Of a stretch of DNA of 41,020 nucleotides, positions 9,401-16,024 are shown one piece after another. The DNA comes from Chloroflexota bacterium (GTDB lineage Bacteria > Chloroflexota > Limnocylindria > Limnocylindrales > CSP1-4), in the NCBI GenBank assembly GCA_027364875.1, contig DAHXON010000010.1, positions 1 to 41,020 on the forward strand. The letters are read 5' to 3'. The translations under genes were made by a program, and so were the position numbers. The stretch's first letter is position 1. Each line of letters starts with the position of its first letter. The notes beneath the pieces were generated by a model. It had not been told where the DNA came from. It worked only from the letters and a program-made list of their open reading frames with translations, and searched no databases.

Positions 9401-9724
9401 CGGCGCGACCGCGCCGGCCCTGGCCGCACGAAGCCTGAGGTCGCCGTGGCTGATCTCCACGATCCGGTTCGACGGAACGACGAAGATCACGCCGCCCTCG
9501 AGGGCCTCCCGCTCTTCCACCACGCGGACGGGCAGCGTGGCGTGGCGGGCAAGGATCTCGTGCAGGTGGCTGGGCCGGCGGGGGTCCAGGTGCTGGGCGA
9601 TGACGATCGGCGCCGGGAAGTCCGCCGGCAGGCTCGCGACCACTCGCGAGAGCGCCTCGATGCCGCCCGCCGACGAACCGATCACGACGAGTTGAGATTC
9701 CTGTGAGACCGCGGCTCGGGTCAT
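6449..9724 (-). CDS. CheB-CheR-PAS-histidine kinase fusion protein
   Basis: 1091-residue soluble multidomain sensor. Residues 10-190: CheB methylesterase with intact triad S18 (IGSSAGG), H45 (IVIAQH), D136 (TGSGSDGA). About 200-470: CheR methyltransferase with SAM loop SAGCSTGEEAYS, ATDID and LLLCRNVLIYF. About 500-620: PAS domain. About 620-730: long Glu/Asn-rich coiled coil (NEEFQATNEELETLNEEL). About 730-850: second PAS. Then HisKA with H865 in GHELKTPV, and a complete HATPase (N982, DQGPGIP, GGLGLGLYL). It lacks a membrane segment. CheB and CheR normally act on chemoreceptor glutamates, but no chemotaxis operon is near; here they probably modify or sense something else. Overlap with the downstream NarL gene indicates the phosphotransfer partner. 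Confidence 0.95.
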   Translation of the reverse strand: MTRAAVSQESQLVVIGSSAGGIEALSRVVASLPADFPAPIVIAQHLDPRRPSHLHEILARHATLPVRVVEEREALEGGVIFVVPSNRIVEISHGDLRLRAARAGAVAPSIDVLFESAAGVFGSGLIAVILTGSGSDGASGAWHVKNAGGAVVIENPATAMFPSMPSSIPPSLVDATADLDAIGPIVCDLLAAGSHAAAAETDELGALLGRIHERSGIDFRSYKPATILRRLHGRMSATARPTLAAYAAYLETDPEEYARLLNSLLIKVTEFFRDPKVFDYLRASVLPELISDARREGRELRIWSAGCSTGEEAYSLAIIVAEALGDEPWPDVRIFATDIDREAIAFARRGVYPAAALKHLPAGTRDRYFVKSDGGYTVAKRLRAVMAFGEHDLAERAPFPRIDLLLCRNVLIYFSSPMQRVALETFAFSLRPGGRLALGASESVLALPEPFEEEHSSLRVFRRLAGSYAIPPMRPAVLRPRRAAGSRLDEAIRVTHRDVRRMAESSASADDLLLNLTVGIVVVDPRYYVVRINTAARQMLGIHGTAYGQDFVHLAEALPPSSIRAAIDSALAGRTTSTVFETEPADAASEAPHFLEATVRPYRGEARDSEGAVVELIDVTALEQERQAALRTKQRLAKVAATNGRLLQANEELTALVAELRSANEAMLLASEDAQATREEVETVNEEFQATNEELETLNEELTASVEELRVANEDLATRTGELSAQAVVLERERLDTQEEQDRLRSILASLGDAIVAVDHEGRIMTTNDAYDRFFGGPNAEIEPQDVAGLPIPPSDRPQQRAARGERFRMEFAVSSADGTRRWFEAVAEPLTAGDRTWGGVLTIRDLSERTMRLSLERLMAAAGHELKTPVAALHGYLQLVERGLGPESSAQARTYAARALAQTRQVGELVERLFDVSRIQAGRFELAVASVDLVSVVRDAAETAALLPNAPAIRISEHPKRILVQADRGRLEQVFVNLLSNAVEHASSSPEIDVTVSRSPSAAIVEVRDQGPGIPADMLPLLFQPYTQLGQKASGGLGLGLYLAREIVTAHGGVIEAESTVGKGTTVVVRLPLRKPAARRGARPAGGTTE

Positions 9725-9792
9725 GTACGGGACATTCTAGGTGGACGCCCCGCTTAGGGACACCGAGTCCATCCCGCGGGCCGGACCTCCCA

Positions 9793-9814
9793 CCGACGCG
9801 GGTTTTCATCCTCG
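9793..9814 (+). repeat. Copy 1 of a 22-nt element upstream of the 9940 gene
   Basis: The 22 bases are identical to 11359-11380 (core GCGGGTTTTCATCCTCG). The match continues leftward as TCCCA with a one-base gap. It lies 125 nt upstream of the next start codon. Short CGCG arms (9797-9800 and 9813-9816) flank the core, so the conserved core would sit in a hairpin loop. A second copy stands at nearly the same distance from another membrane-protein gene, which suggests a regulatory site. Confidence 0.65.
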
Positions 9815-9939
9815 CGGAAACGGGCGCCGGCGCCCAACCTGGCTGAGCCAGGGCGAAACGCGTCGCCCTCATCCAATTTGCGAGTTCTCGGGGCGCGGAC
9901 GCGACCTGACGCCTCGACGTATCGACGACGGAGATCAAC

Positions 9940-10326
9940 ATGAGATTCCACAGGAACGCGCACGAATCCCTCGGAAGTGCGCCCGGCGCGATTGGCCGGG
10001 TCCGCAGAGCTGCGTCCGACGCCATCGGGCACGTGCCGACTCTGGTCGGCAGCGCGGGTCGTCACGGCGCCCACGTCGCCGTACGACTCCCGACCACCTG
10101 GGGCAACTTCCAGTGGAGCGCCGAGAGCACCGTGACAAGCCTGCAGAAGATGCCCGACTCCGAGCTGGGACTGCTGGCCGCGGCATCGCTCGGGCTCGGC
10201 GCCGGGCTTGGTATCGCCGGCGCGCCGCGCCTGGCCACGCTGGCCAGCTTCGCCGGCGCTTCGATTCTCGGCTTCGCAATGGTCTCCCGGCCGGGCTTCC
10301 GCGGGCACAACGCAGCGCGAGCCTAG
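9940..10326 (+). CDS. Hypothetical protein with one glycine-rich membrane segment
   Basis: 128 residues, not recognised. The N-terminal 75 residues are basic and amphipathic (several Arg/His). Residues about 80-115 form a Gly/Ala-rich hydrophobic stretch (LGLLAAASLGLGAGLGIAG ... ASILGFAM) able to make one or two membrane helices, reminiscent of small stress-associated membrane proteins. GGAG lies about 8 bases before the ATG. It begins a run of four small genes, all on the + strand, divergent from the large sensor kinase. Confidence 0.65.
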   Translation: MRFHRNAHESLGSAPGAIGRVRRAASDAIGHVPTLVGSAGRHGAHVAVRLPTTWGNFQWSAESTVTSLQKMPDSELGLLAAASLGLGAGLGIAGAPRLATLASFAGASILGFAMVSRPGFRGHNAARA

Positions 10327-10398
10327 TTCCACGGTCTCTGGGCGGCCTTTGACATGCCAACCAGGACCTGGCGAGGGATCCAGCAGGGAGAACGCACT

Positions 10399-11328
10399 AT
10401 GAAAGCACGCAAAAACGGGTTCAGGTTGTCACTCTCGGCCGGCATCGCGGGCGTCGTGACGATCGGAATGCTCGCCTCCGGGGGAACGGCATACGCCGCC
10501 GGTCCAACGTCGGTCGGGCTCGGGACGGCAGCCCCGTTCGCGGTCCTCGCTGGCACGGCGGTGACGAGCACCGGCGCAAGCAGCCTGACCGGAGAGCTCG
10601 GCATCTCCCCTGCCAGCGCGGCCGCGGTCACAGGGTTCCCACCCGGGACCGTGAGCGGAGCGATACACGCGGCAGATCCGGTCGCGGTGCAGGCCAAGGT
10701 CGATCTGGCCACCGCGTACACGGTCGCCGCGGGACTGCCCGCGACTGCCACGCACGGGACCCTCGGCGGCTTGACGCTGGTCGGTGGCGTCTACAACGCA
10801 GGCGGCGCGGTGATGGGTCTCACGGGCACCGTGACCCTCGACGGCCAGAACGACCCGAGTTCCGTCTGGGTATTCCAGGCCACGTCGGCTCTCACTACGG
10901 ACTCGGCGAGCAGGGTTGAGCTGATCAACGGCGCGAGCGCGTGCAACGTCTTCTGGCAGGTCACGAGCTCAGCCACGCTGGGCTCCGGCTCAACGTTCGC
11001 GGGCACGATCATGGCCCTCACGTCCATAACGATGGCGAGCGGCGTGACCGTCAACGGTCGAGCGATGGCCCGCAACGCGGACGTGACCCTGATCGCCGAC
11101 ACGATCACCAACACCTGCTCGGCGGCGTCAGCCCCGACCCCGGCGCCAACCCCCACCGCAACGGCATCCGGGACAGCCGCGGGAACGTCCGCGACACCCC
11201 CGCCAACGAGCACCGTGAGAAACAGCTCGAGCGGCGGCTCGACTCTGCCACTCGGGATGATCGTCATCGCGCTGGTCGGATTCGGCGTGGCGACTGCATT
11301 CACGAAGCGTCGGAGCCTCCACCGCTAG
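10399..11328 (+). CDS. DUF3494 ice-binding-like surface protein
   Basis: 309 residues. Signal peptide at 1-34 (basic start, hydrophobic core, TAYAA end), then a DUF3494 domain at about 35-235 (LGTAAPFAVLAGTAVTSTG ... GNSSLTGELGISP-type opening, GGVYNAGGAV, VWVFQATSAL, CNVFWQVTSSATLG, and GRAMARNADVTL are hallmark segments). A Pro/Thr/Ala linker (about 240-275) leads to a C-terminal helix and basic TKRRSLHR tail, anchoring the domain outside the cell. In characterised members the beta-solenoid binds ice; many mesophiles carry homologues of unknown adhesion role. ATG 10399 follows AGGGAG by 8 bases. Confidence 0.88.
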   Translation: MKARKNGFRLSLSAGIAGVVTIGMLASGGTAYAAGPTSVGLGTAAPFAVLAGTAVTSTGASSLTGELGISPASAAAVTGFPPGTVSGAIHAADPVAVQAKVDLATAYTVAAGLPATATHGTLGGLTLVGGVYNAGGAVMGLTGTVTLDGQNDPSSVWVFQATSALTTDSASRVELINGASACNVFWQVTSSATLGSGSTFAGTIMALTSITMASGVTVNGRAMARNADVTLIADTITNTCSAASAPTPAPTPTATASGTAAGTSATPPPTSTVRNSSSGGSTLPLGMIVIALVGFGVATAFTKRRSLHR

Positions 11329-11357
11329 TCAACCTGCAAATCCTTGAGGCGATCCCA

Positions 11358-11392
11358 GCCGACGCGGGTTTTCATCCTCGTGCCGCGTCGGC
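11358..11392 (+). repeat. Copy 2 of the 22-nt element, inside a perfect 10-bp hairpin
   Basis: Bases 11359-11380 repeat 9793-9814 exactly. Here the element is the left arm and loop of a perfect inverted repeat: GCCGACGCGG (11358-11367), 15-nt loop, CCGCGTCGGC (11383-11392). It ends about 100 nt before the next start codon. No T-run follows, so it does not look like a plain intrinsic terminator of the DUF3494 gene. Confidence 0.7.
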
Positions 11393-11489
11393 CGCAGGTC
11401 CATTGTCAGGTCACGACCACCGACCAAAGGCTCCTCCGGCGCGATTGCCGGGTGCAGGTCCTTCGTCCGTAGCCGGGAAGTAGTTCTCA

Positions 11490-11903
11490 ATGACAGTTCA
11501 GGAACAAAGGAGCGTCACCACCGACGCTCCGACCACGACTGAGTCCGGCGGGCTCAGCAACCGGACGACAACACGCCGCCAGATCGACTACCGGCCCAGC
11601 AACAACGAGACTGCGCGGCGGATCGTGATCCTCGTGGCCGGCCTCTTCCAGTTAGTGATAGGCCTGCGGATCGTCTTGCTTCTGCTCGACGCCCGAACAG
11701 GCAACCTGCTCGTTTCCATCGTCAACAACGTCGGCGGCCTCCTGGTCGCACCGTTCCAGGGCATCCTGAAAATCAGCGCGGTCTCGTCCGGGGGCTCCGT
11801 GCTCGACATCGCGGCGGTGGTCGCGCTCGTCGGCTGGACCATCGTCGAGCTGATCGTGATCTGGAGCCTCGGAATCTTCCGTCGCGAGCCCGCGACGGCC
11901 TAA
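11490..11903 (+). CDS. YggT-like membrane protein
   Basis: 137 residues. A Thr/Ser-rich polar N-terminus (about 45 residues) is followed by a helix RIVILVAGLFQLVIGLRIVLLLL, a loop containing VAPFQGIL, and a second helix ending VGWTIVELIVIWSL. The two-helix pattern with a PF motif between them matches the YggT family. Function of the family is unclear; it is linked to cell shape, division and osmotic stress. It is preceded by repeat copy 2. The ATG has only weak purine sequence upstream. Confidence 0.75.
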   Translation: MTVQEQRSVTTDAPTTTESGGLSNRTTTRRQIDYRPSNNETARRIVILVAGLFQLVIGLRIVLLLLDARTGNLLVSIVNNVGGLLVAPFQGILKISAVSSGGSVLDIAAVVALVGWTIVELIVIWSLGIFRREPATA

Positions 11904-11973
11904 CAACTCACCAATCAAGCAGCCGCGCCGAAGGCTTCGGTTCGGGGTTGCAAAGAAAGAACGAAGGAATTCG

Positions 11974-12264
11974 ATGGATATTCCCCAAATGACTCTCGTC
12001 TCCTGGCTCGTCGTCGGCGCGATTGCCGGCTTCCTCGCCAGTCTCATCATGGGAGCCCGTGAGGGCCTCGTGATGATGGTGGTGCTCGGCATCGTTGGCG
12101 CCGTCGTCGGCGGATGGCTTGCCGCGGACGTCTTCAAGATCGCCAACGTGACCGGCATCAACACCACGAGCGTGATCGTCGCCGCCGTCGGGGCAGTGAT
12201 AGTCATCTTCGTCGTTGGTCTCTTGGGTGGACGCCGCAGCACTCGTTTCGGCTGGGGCCACTAA
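11974..12264 (+). CDS. GlsB/YeaQ/YmgE-family stress membrane protein
   Basis: 96 residues with three hydrophobic segments and the family's glycine pattern (GAIAGFLASLIMG, GIVGAVVGGWLA, VGAVIVIFVVGLLGGRR). These small proteins are commonly induced by general, acid or osmotic stress and were formerly called transglycosylase-associated proteins. AAGAACGAAGGAATTCG precedes the ATG, giving a good ribosome binding site. A strong hairpin lies 35 nt after the stop. With its neighbours it suggests an envelope-stress cluster. Confidence 0.9.
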   Translation: MDIPQMTLVSWLVVGAIAGFLASLIMGAREGLVMMVVLGIVGAVVGGWLAADVFKIANVTGINTTSVIVAAVGAVIVIFVVGLLGGRRSTRFGWGH

Positions 12265-12275
12265 TCGAGCACACC

Positions 12276-12941
12276 GTGGCAATTGCCCCGAAGCAATCCA
12301 GCAGGAACGACCCTCAACATCGAGGGTCGTTCCTGCTATCTCCCGAGCCGCCGGCACGCGCGGCTGACGAGCTCGCTCACCTGATCGACCTATCGCAGCC
12401 GGCGATTCGACGAATCGTCGACGCAGCCTTCCGCAAGGGCGTAATCCTCGACATCAGGCCGCTGCCGGGCGGGGCTCACACCCCCGAATCGGCCGCGGCG
12501 GCAGTCGGCGCAGAACTCGGCCAGATAGTCACGACGATGGTGTTCGTTGCCCCGCGCGCCGGAGGCACGCTTGCCCCGGTCATCTGGCTCGCCTCCGGGC
12601 GAAGACGGGTCGACCCCCGCCTGCTGGCGGCACTCGCCGGCGAAGTGTGGTTGCGAGCAGCCACGCCGGCTGAGACCCGCGACCTCACCGGCTACGAAAT
12701 CGGCAGAGTCCCGCCCTTCGGACACGGCCACCAGGTGCGGACGCTGATGGACGGGGACCTGCGAGATTTCCAGTGGGTTTGGGCCCTCGCGGGCACGGCG
12801 GACGCCGCGTTTCGCGTGCGGCCGCGAACACTCGCCGTCCTATCCAGCGCGGTAATCGTCCCCGTCGCAGAGCAGCTACCGATGGGCCCGGCAGGCGCGC
12901 AGTTCGAGCCGTGGCGCCCTCTGGAGGTCGGCGCGGCTTAG
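12276..12941 (+). CDS. YbaK/ProX-type tRNA-deacylase-like protein, key lysine absent
   Basis: 221 residues from GTG 12276. The YbaK domain spans about residues 40-205 (AHTPESAAAAVGAELGQIV, then GYEIGRVPPFGHG and a C-terminal beta strand region). Family members hydrolyse misacylated tRNA in trans, for example Cys- or Ala-tRNA(Pro). The usual GQIVKSLVF lysine, essential in studied YbaK proteins, is Thr here (GQIVTTMVF, T86), and the GG of the GYEIGGVPP loop is GR; activity may be lost or altered. No ATG, GTG or TTG lies in frame between 12276 and the domain, so the start is uncertain: either this GTG, with a 16-bp hairpin inside the early coding region, or a rarer CTG start. Confidence 0.75.
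   Translation: MAIAPKQSSRNDPQHRGSFLLSPEPPARAADELAHLIDLSQPAIRRIVDAAFRKGVILDIRPLPGGAHTPESAAAAVGAELGQIVTTMVFVAPRAGGTLAPVIWLASGRRRVDPRLLAALAGEVWLRAATPAETRDLTGYEIGRVPPFGHGHQVRTLMDGDLRDFQWVWALAGTADAAFRVRPRTLAVLSSAVIVPVAEQLPMGPAGAQFEPWRPLEVGAA
12300..12337 (+). terminator. Perfect 16-bp hairpin after the GlsB-like gene
   Basis: Left arm AGCAGGAACGACCCTC (12300-12315), loop AACATC, right arm GAGGGTCGTTCCTGCT (12322-12337), no mismatch. It is placed like a terminator but lacks a T-run. It falls inside the 5' part of the YbaK-like reading frame if that starts at 12276. Confidence 0.7.
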
Positions 12942-12996
12942 GGTTCACTGTGATGGCAATCGGGCGGGTCCCCGGCATTCTGGCGGGAGGAGTCGT

Positions 12997-13785
12997 GTGC
13001 GATATCCGGAGGTGGATGTGGCCGACCGACTGACATTTCTCGGCCATTCGACCGTCGTCATCGAGCTCCAGGGTGTTCGCGTGCTTACGGACCCGATTCT
13101 CGGCCACCTGGCTGTGGCGATCCGGCGCCAGGTACCGGCCGTGGCCGCGGACCAGCTCGCAGGCATCTCGGCGGTATTCATCAGCCACGGACACCTGGAC
13201 CATCTGGATCTGGCCTCTCTGCGGGCCATTCCCGGCGAGCCCGCGTTCATCGTGCCGGCCGGCCTGGGGCGAGTCGTGGCAAAAGCGGTGCGTGGAGAGG
13301 TACATGAGATGGTGGCCGGCGACCGGATGTCGATCGGCGGCCTGACCCTGGAAGCCGTCCCTGCCGAGCACGGACGCCGCCGCTCTCTCCTCACTTCTGC
13401 CGCAGGACCTCTCGGAATGCTCCTGACCGGGTCGATGAGCATCTACTTTGCCGGCGATACCGGGCTCTTCCCAGAAATGGCCGGTCTGGCCGGGCGTGTC
13501 GACCTGGCGCTCCTGCCGGTCGGCGGTTGGGGTCCAAGACTGGGAAGCGGCCATCTCGACCCGGAGCGTGCCGCCGAGGCAGCGGTTCGGGTCCGCGCCT
13601 CGGCCGCGGTGCCGATCCACTGGGGCACGCTCTACCCCCTTGGCCTGAGGCGTCTGGCGGGCTACCGTTTCGAACAACCGGGCGAGGCCTTTCGGAAAGC
13701 GGTTGCGGCTCGAACAGCCGCCATCGAGGTGCACGTCTTGCGGCCGGGCCAGTCCATCCTTCTCGACGGACGGACGCCACTGTGA
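12997..13785 (+). CDS. MBL-fold metallo-hydrolase
   Basis: 262 residues, UlaG/lactamase_B_2-like. It opens with FLGHSTVVIEL and LTDPIL, has the zinc motif SHGHLDHLD, a further ligand in the EHGRR region, YFAGDTG with the bridging Asp, and a late IHWGT His. All metal ligands appear present, so a hydrolase acting on a lactone, phosphodiester or similar bond is likely; the substrate is unknown. GTG 12997 is supported by GGGAGG 6 bases upstream; GTG 13018 is an alternative. Its stop overlaps the next gene's GTG. Confidence 0.88.
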   Translation: MRYPEVDVADRLTFLGHSTVVIELQGVRVLTDPILGHLAVAIRRQVPAVAADQLAGISAVFISHGHLDHLDLASLRAIPGEPAFIVPAGLGRVVAKAVRGEVHEMVAGDRMSIGGLTLEAVPAEHGRRRSLLTSAAGPLGMLLTGSMSIYFAGDTGLFPEMAGLAGRVDLALLPVGGWGPRLGSGHLDPERAAEAAVRVRASAAVPIHWGTLYPLGLRRLAGYRFEQPGEAFRKAVAARTAAIEVHVLRPGQSILLDGRTPL

Positions 13786-15875
13786 CGGCCGAGCCTGGTC
13801 GCGCCGGCAGGCGCGGGGTCGGCACCATCGGGCTCTACAGGCTCGAGGCTCGACTGGTGTGGGCCTGGCGGCCGACACGCCTGGCGATGCTGCGACGCGG
13901 GATCCTGTCCTACCTGGGCGCCTGCCTGGCGTTGGCGATCACCGCCACCCTTCTGCCGGGCCTGAGGATCGACGGCCCCTTCGCGCTCGTGCTGGCCGCC
14001 CTTCTGATGCTGGCCCTCGACAGTTTCGCCGACGTGTTCCTCCAGTGGCTGCTGGTTTCGCGGCCGATCTTCGTTGCCCAGACCCTTGGGCTCGTCGTCC
14101 AGGCCTTCGCCATCGTCGCGGTTGGGCGGCTGGTTCCGGGCGTTTCGGTGGACGGAGTCGCGACCGCGGCCTGGAGCGCTGTGCTGCTGACGCTCCTGAA
14201 TAGCCTGTTCGTCGAGCTCGTGGCCGTGAGCGACGACGATTCCTACTACGGGATGCTCGTCCGGCGTCTGGTTGCACACAACTTCAAGCGCGCCGCTGTG
14301 TCGACGCCCGGCTTGCTCGTGGTCCAGATCGACGGCCTGAGCCTGCCCGTGCTGCGCGAGGCCGTAAGAGGCGGCCGCGTTCCCGTGCTCGGCGGTCTCG
14401 TGCGCGATGGCGCAGCCACGCTCCAACCCTGGGTGGCGCTGCTGCCGCCCACCACGCCGGCCAGTCAGGCCGGCATCCTCCACGGTCGCAACGACGGTGT
14501 CGCCGGGTTTCGGTGGTACGAAAAGGCGACCGCCAGGCTGATCGTGGCCAATCATCCCGACGACGCGGCCGAGATCGTCCGGCGGGTCAGCGATGGCAAG
14601 GGCTTGCTCGCCGATGACGGAGCGAGCGTCGGCAACCTCATGAGTGGAGACGCGCCGCGCAGCTACCTGACGATGTCGACCATCGGCGAAGGCGCCCCTT
14701 CCGACGACGCGAGGCGGCTGCGCGGCTTCCTCGCCACTTCCGTCAACTACGTCCGCCTGCTCGCACTAATGGCCGGCGAAATCTTCAAGGAGCTATATCA
14801 GGCGGAACGCCAGCGGGCTCGCTCGGTCGAGCCGCGCATGCATCGTGACCTGCATTTCGCGGTCGAACGAGCCGTCACCAATATCGCGCTTCGAACGACT
14901 TCCACGGCCTTCGTGATCGAGGAGATGTACCGCGGCGCCCCGACGATCTACGTGGACTACACGGGATACGACGCCATCTCGCACCACTGCGGCCCCGAAC
15001 GCGAGGAGTCGGTCGACGCGCTTGCCGGAATCGACCGGGCAATCGGATCTCTGCTGAAGGCCGGCCAGTACACCTGCCGGCCGTATCGCCTGGTCGTCCT
15101 CTCGGACCACGGCCAGTGCCTCGGGGCGACGTTCAGCCAGCGCCACGGCCGGCCGCTCGAGGCGGTCATCGCTTCACTGCTACCGGGCGACATGAGCGTC
15201 GTCGGTACCACTGACTCCGTCGAATCGGCCGGCATGGGCCGGCGCATCGTGGCCGAGCTGGGCCGTGGCCCGGGCATCGGATCGATGCTTGGACGCGTGC
15301 TGCCAACGGGCCTGCGGCGTTCCGGAGGCGGCGACGAGCACGCCGGCGCGACCCCCGACGTGGTCGTGGCTTCGTCGGGCAACCTGGCCCACGTCTACTT
15401 CACGGGCCTGCTCGGGCAGGCTGCCGTCGATGCGATCCAGGCTCGACACCCAGGCCTGATCGAGGCACTGGCGGGCCATCCCGGAATCGGGGCTGTCCTG
15501 GCACGACCAGCAGCCGGGCAAGCGTTGGTGTTCGGGCAGCACGGGCGAGTGGACCTGACAACTGGCCTTGCTGAGGGCGACGATCCGCTTGCCCAGTACG
15601 GCCCCCGCGCCGCCGATGACCTGTTGCGTCTCGAGGCCTTCCCCAACTCCGGCGACCTCATCCTCCTCGGCGCGGTGGATGCCGGCACGGGTGAGGTCAC
15701 GGGGTTCGAGCAGCTCATCGGCTCTCACGGCGGCCTCGGCGGCTGGCAGAGCGAGCCGTTCATCATGTATCCGGCCGAGCTTGCACTGGCCGAGGACCCG
15801 ATCCTGGGCGCGCCGGCGATCTACCGGCAGCTCGTGCGCTGGCGAACTCAGCTACAAGCCGGGACCGGCGATTGA
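13782..15875 (+). CDS. Holin_4_2-like membrane domain fused to a type I phosphodiesterase/alkaline-phosphatase domain
   Basis: 697 residues. Residues about 40-160 form four hydrophobic helices with the PF04020 pattern (ACLALAITATLLPGLRIDG ... LGLVVQAFAIVAVGRLVPG). Residues about 180-690 form an alkaline-phosphatase-superfamily domain: LLVVQIDGLS metal Asp, LLPPTTPASQAG with the nucleophile Thr, VDYTGYDAISHHCGP with Asp/His ligands, and VVLSDHGQ. The catalytic half probably lies outside or at the membrane and cleaves phosphodiester or sulfate-type substrates. GTG 13782 overlaps the MBL gene stop by 4 bp. Domain fusions of this order occur in high-GC bacteria but the biological role is unsettled. 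Confidence 0.85.
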   Translation: MTAEPGRAGRRGVGTIGLYRLEARLVWAWRPTRLAMLRRGILSYLGACLALAITATLLPGLRIDGPFALVLAALLMLALDSFADVFLQWLLVSRPIFVAQTLGLVVQAFAIVAVGRLVPGVSVDGVATAAWSAVLLTLLNSLFVELVAVSDDDSYYGMLVRRLVAHNFKRAAVSTPGLLVVQIDGLSLPVLREAVRGGRVPVLGGLVRDGAATLQPWVALLPPTTPASQAGILHGRNDGVAGFRWYEKATARLIVANHPDDAAEIVRRVSDGKGLLADDGASVGNLMSGDAPRSYLTMSTIGEGAPSDDARRLRGFLATSVNYVRLLALMAGEIFKELYQAERQRARSVEPRMHRDLHFAVERAVTNIALRTTSTAFVIEEMYRGAPTIYVDYTGYDAISHHCGPEREESVDALAGIDRAIGSLLKAGQYTCRPYRLVVLSDHGQCLGATFSQRHGRPLEAVIASLLPGDMSVVGTTDSVESAGMGRRIVAELGRGPGIGSMLGRVLPTGLRRSGGGDEHAGATPDVVVASSGNLAHVYFTGLLGQAAVDAIQARHPGLIEALAGHPGIGAVLARPAAGQALVFGQHGRVDLTTGLAEGDDPLAQYGPRAADDLLRLEAFPNSGDLILLGAVDAGTGEVTGFEQLIGSHGGLGGWQSEPFIMYPAELALAEDPILGAPAIYRQLVRWRTQLQAGTGD

Positions 15876-16024
15876 CGCGAGTTGCCGCTTGCGCCTTTTC
15901 GGCCCGGCCGCTCGACGAGTCGCCTTGCCTATCCCACAGGGTGGGCAACACCGGGCGTCCCGCTTGACCCGGCGTCGAGTACGTCCGAGTCTTCGACCGA
16001 CCACCCCCAGCCGAGCGAGTTGGC

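Noticed and set aside
11100-11328. LPXTG-type sortase signal in the DUF3494 protein
   Set aside because: The sequence reads LPLGM; it lacks the threonine-glycine pair, so plain membrane anchoring is more likely.
12469-12550. CTCGGCCAGATAG similarity to the TGCTATCTGGCCA motif within the YbaK-like gene
   Set aside because: Only about 10 bases match, and they encode the conserved GQIV segment.
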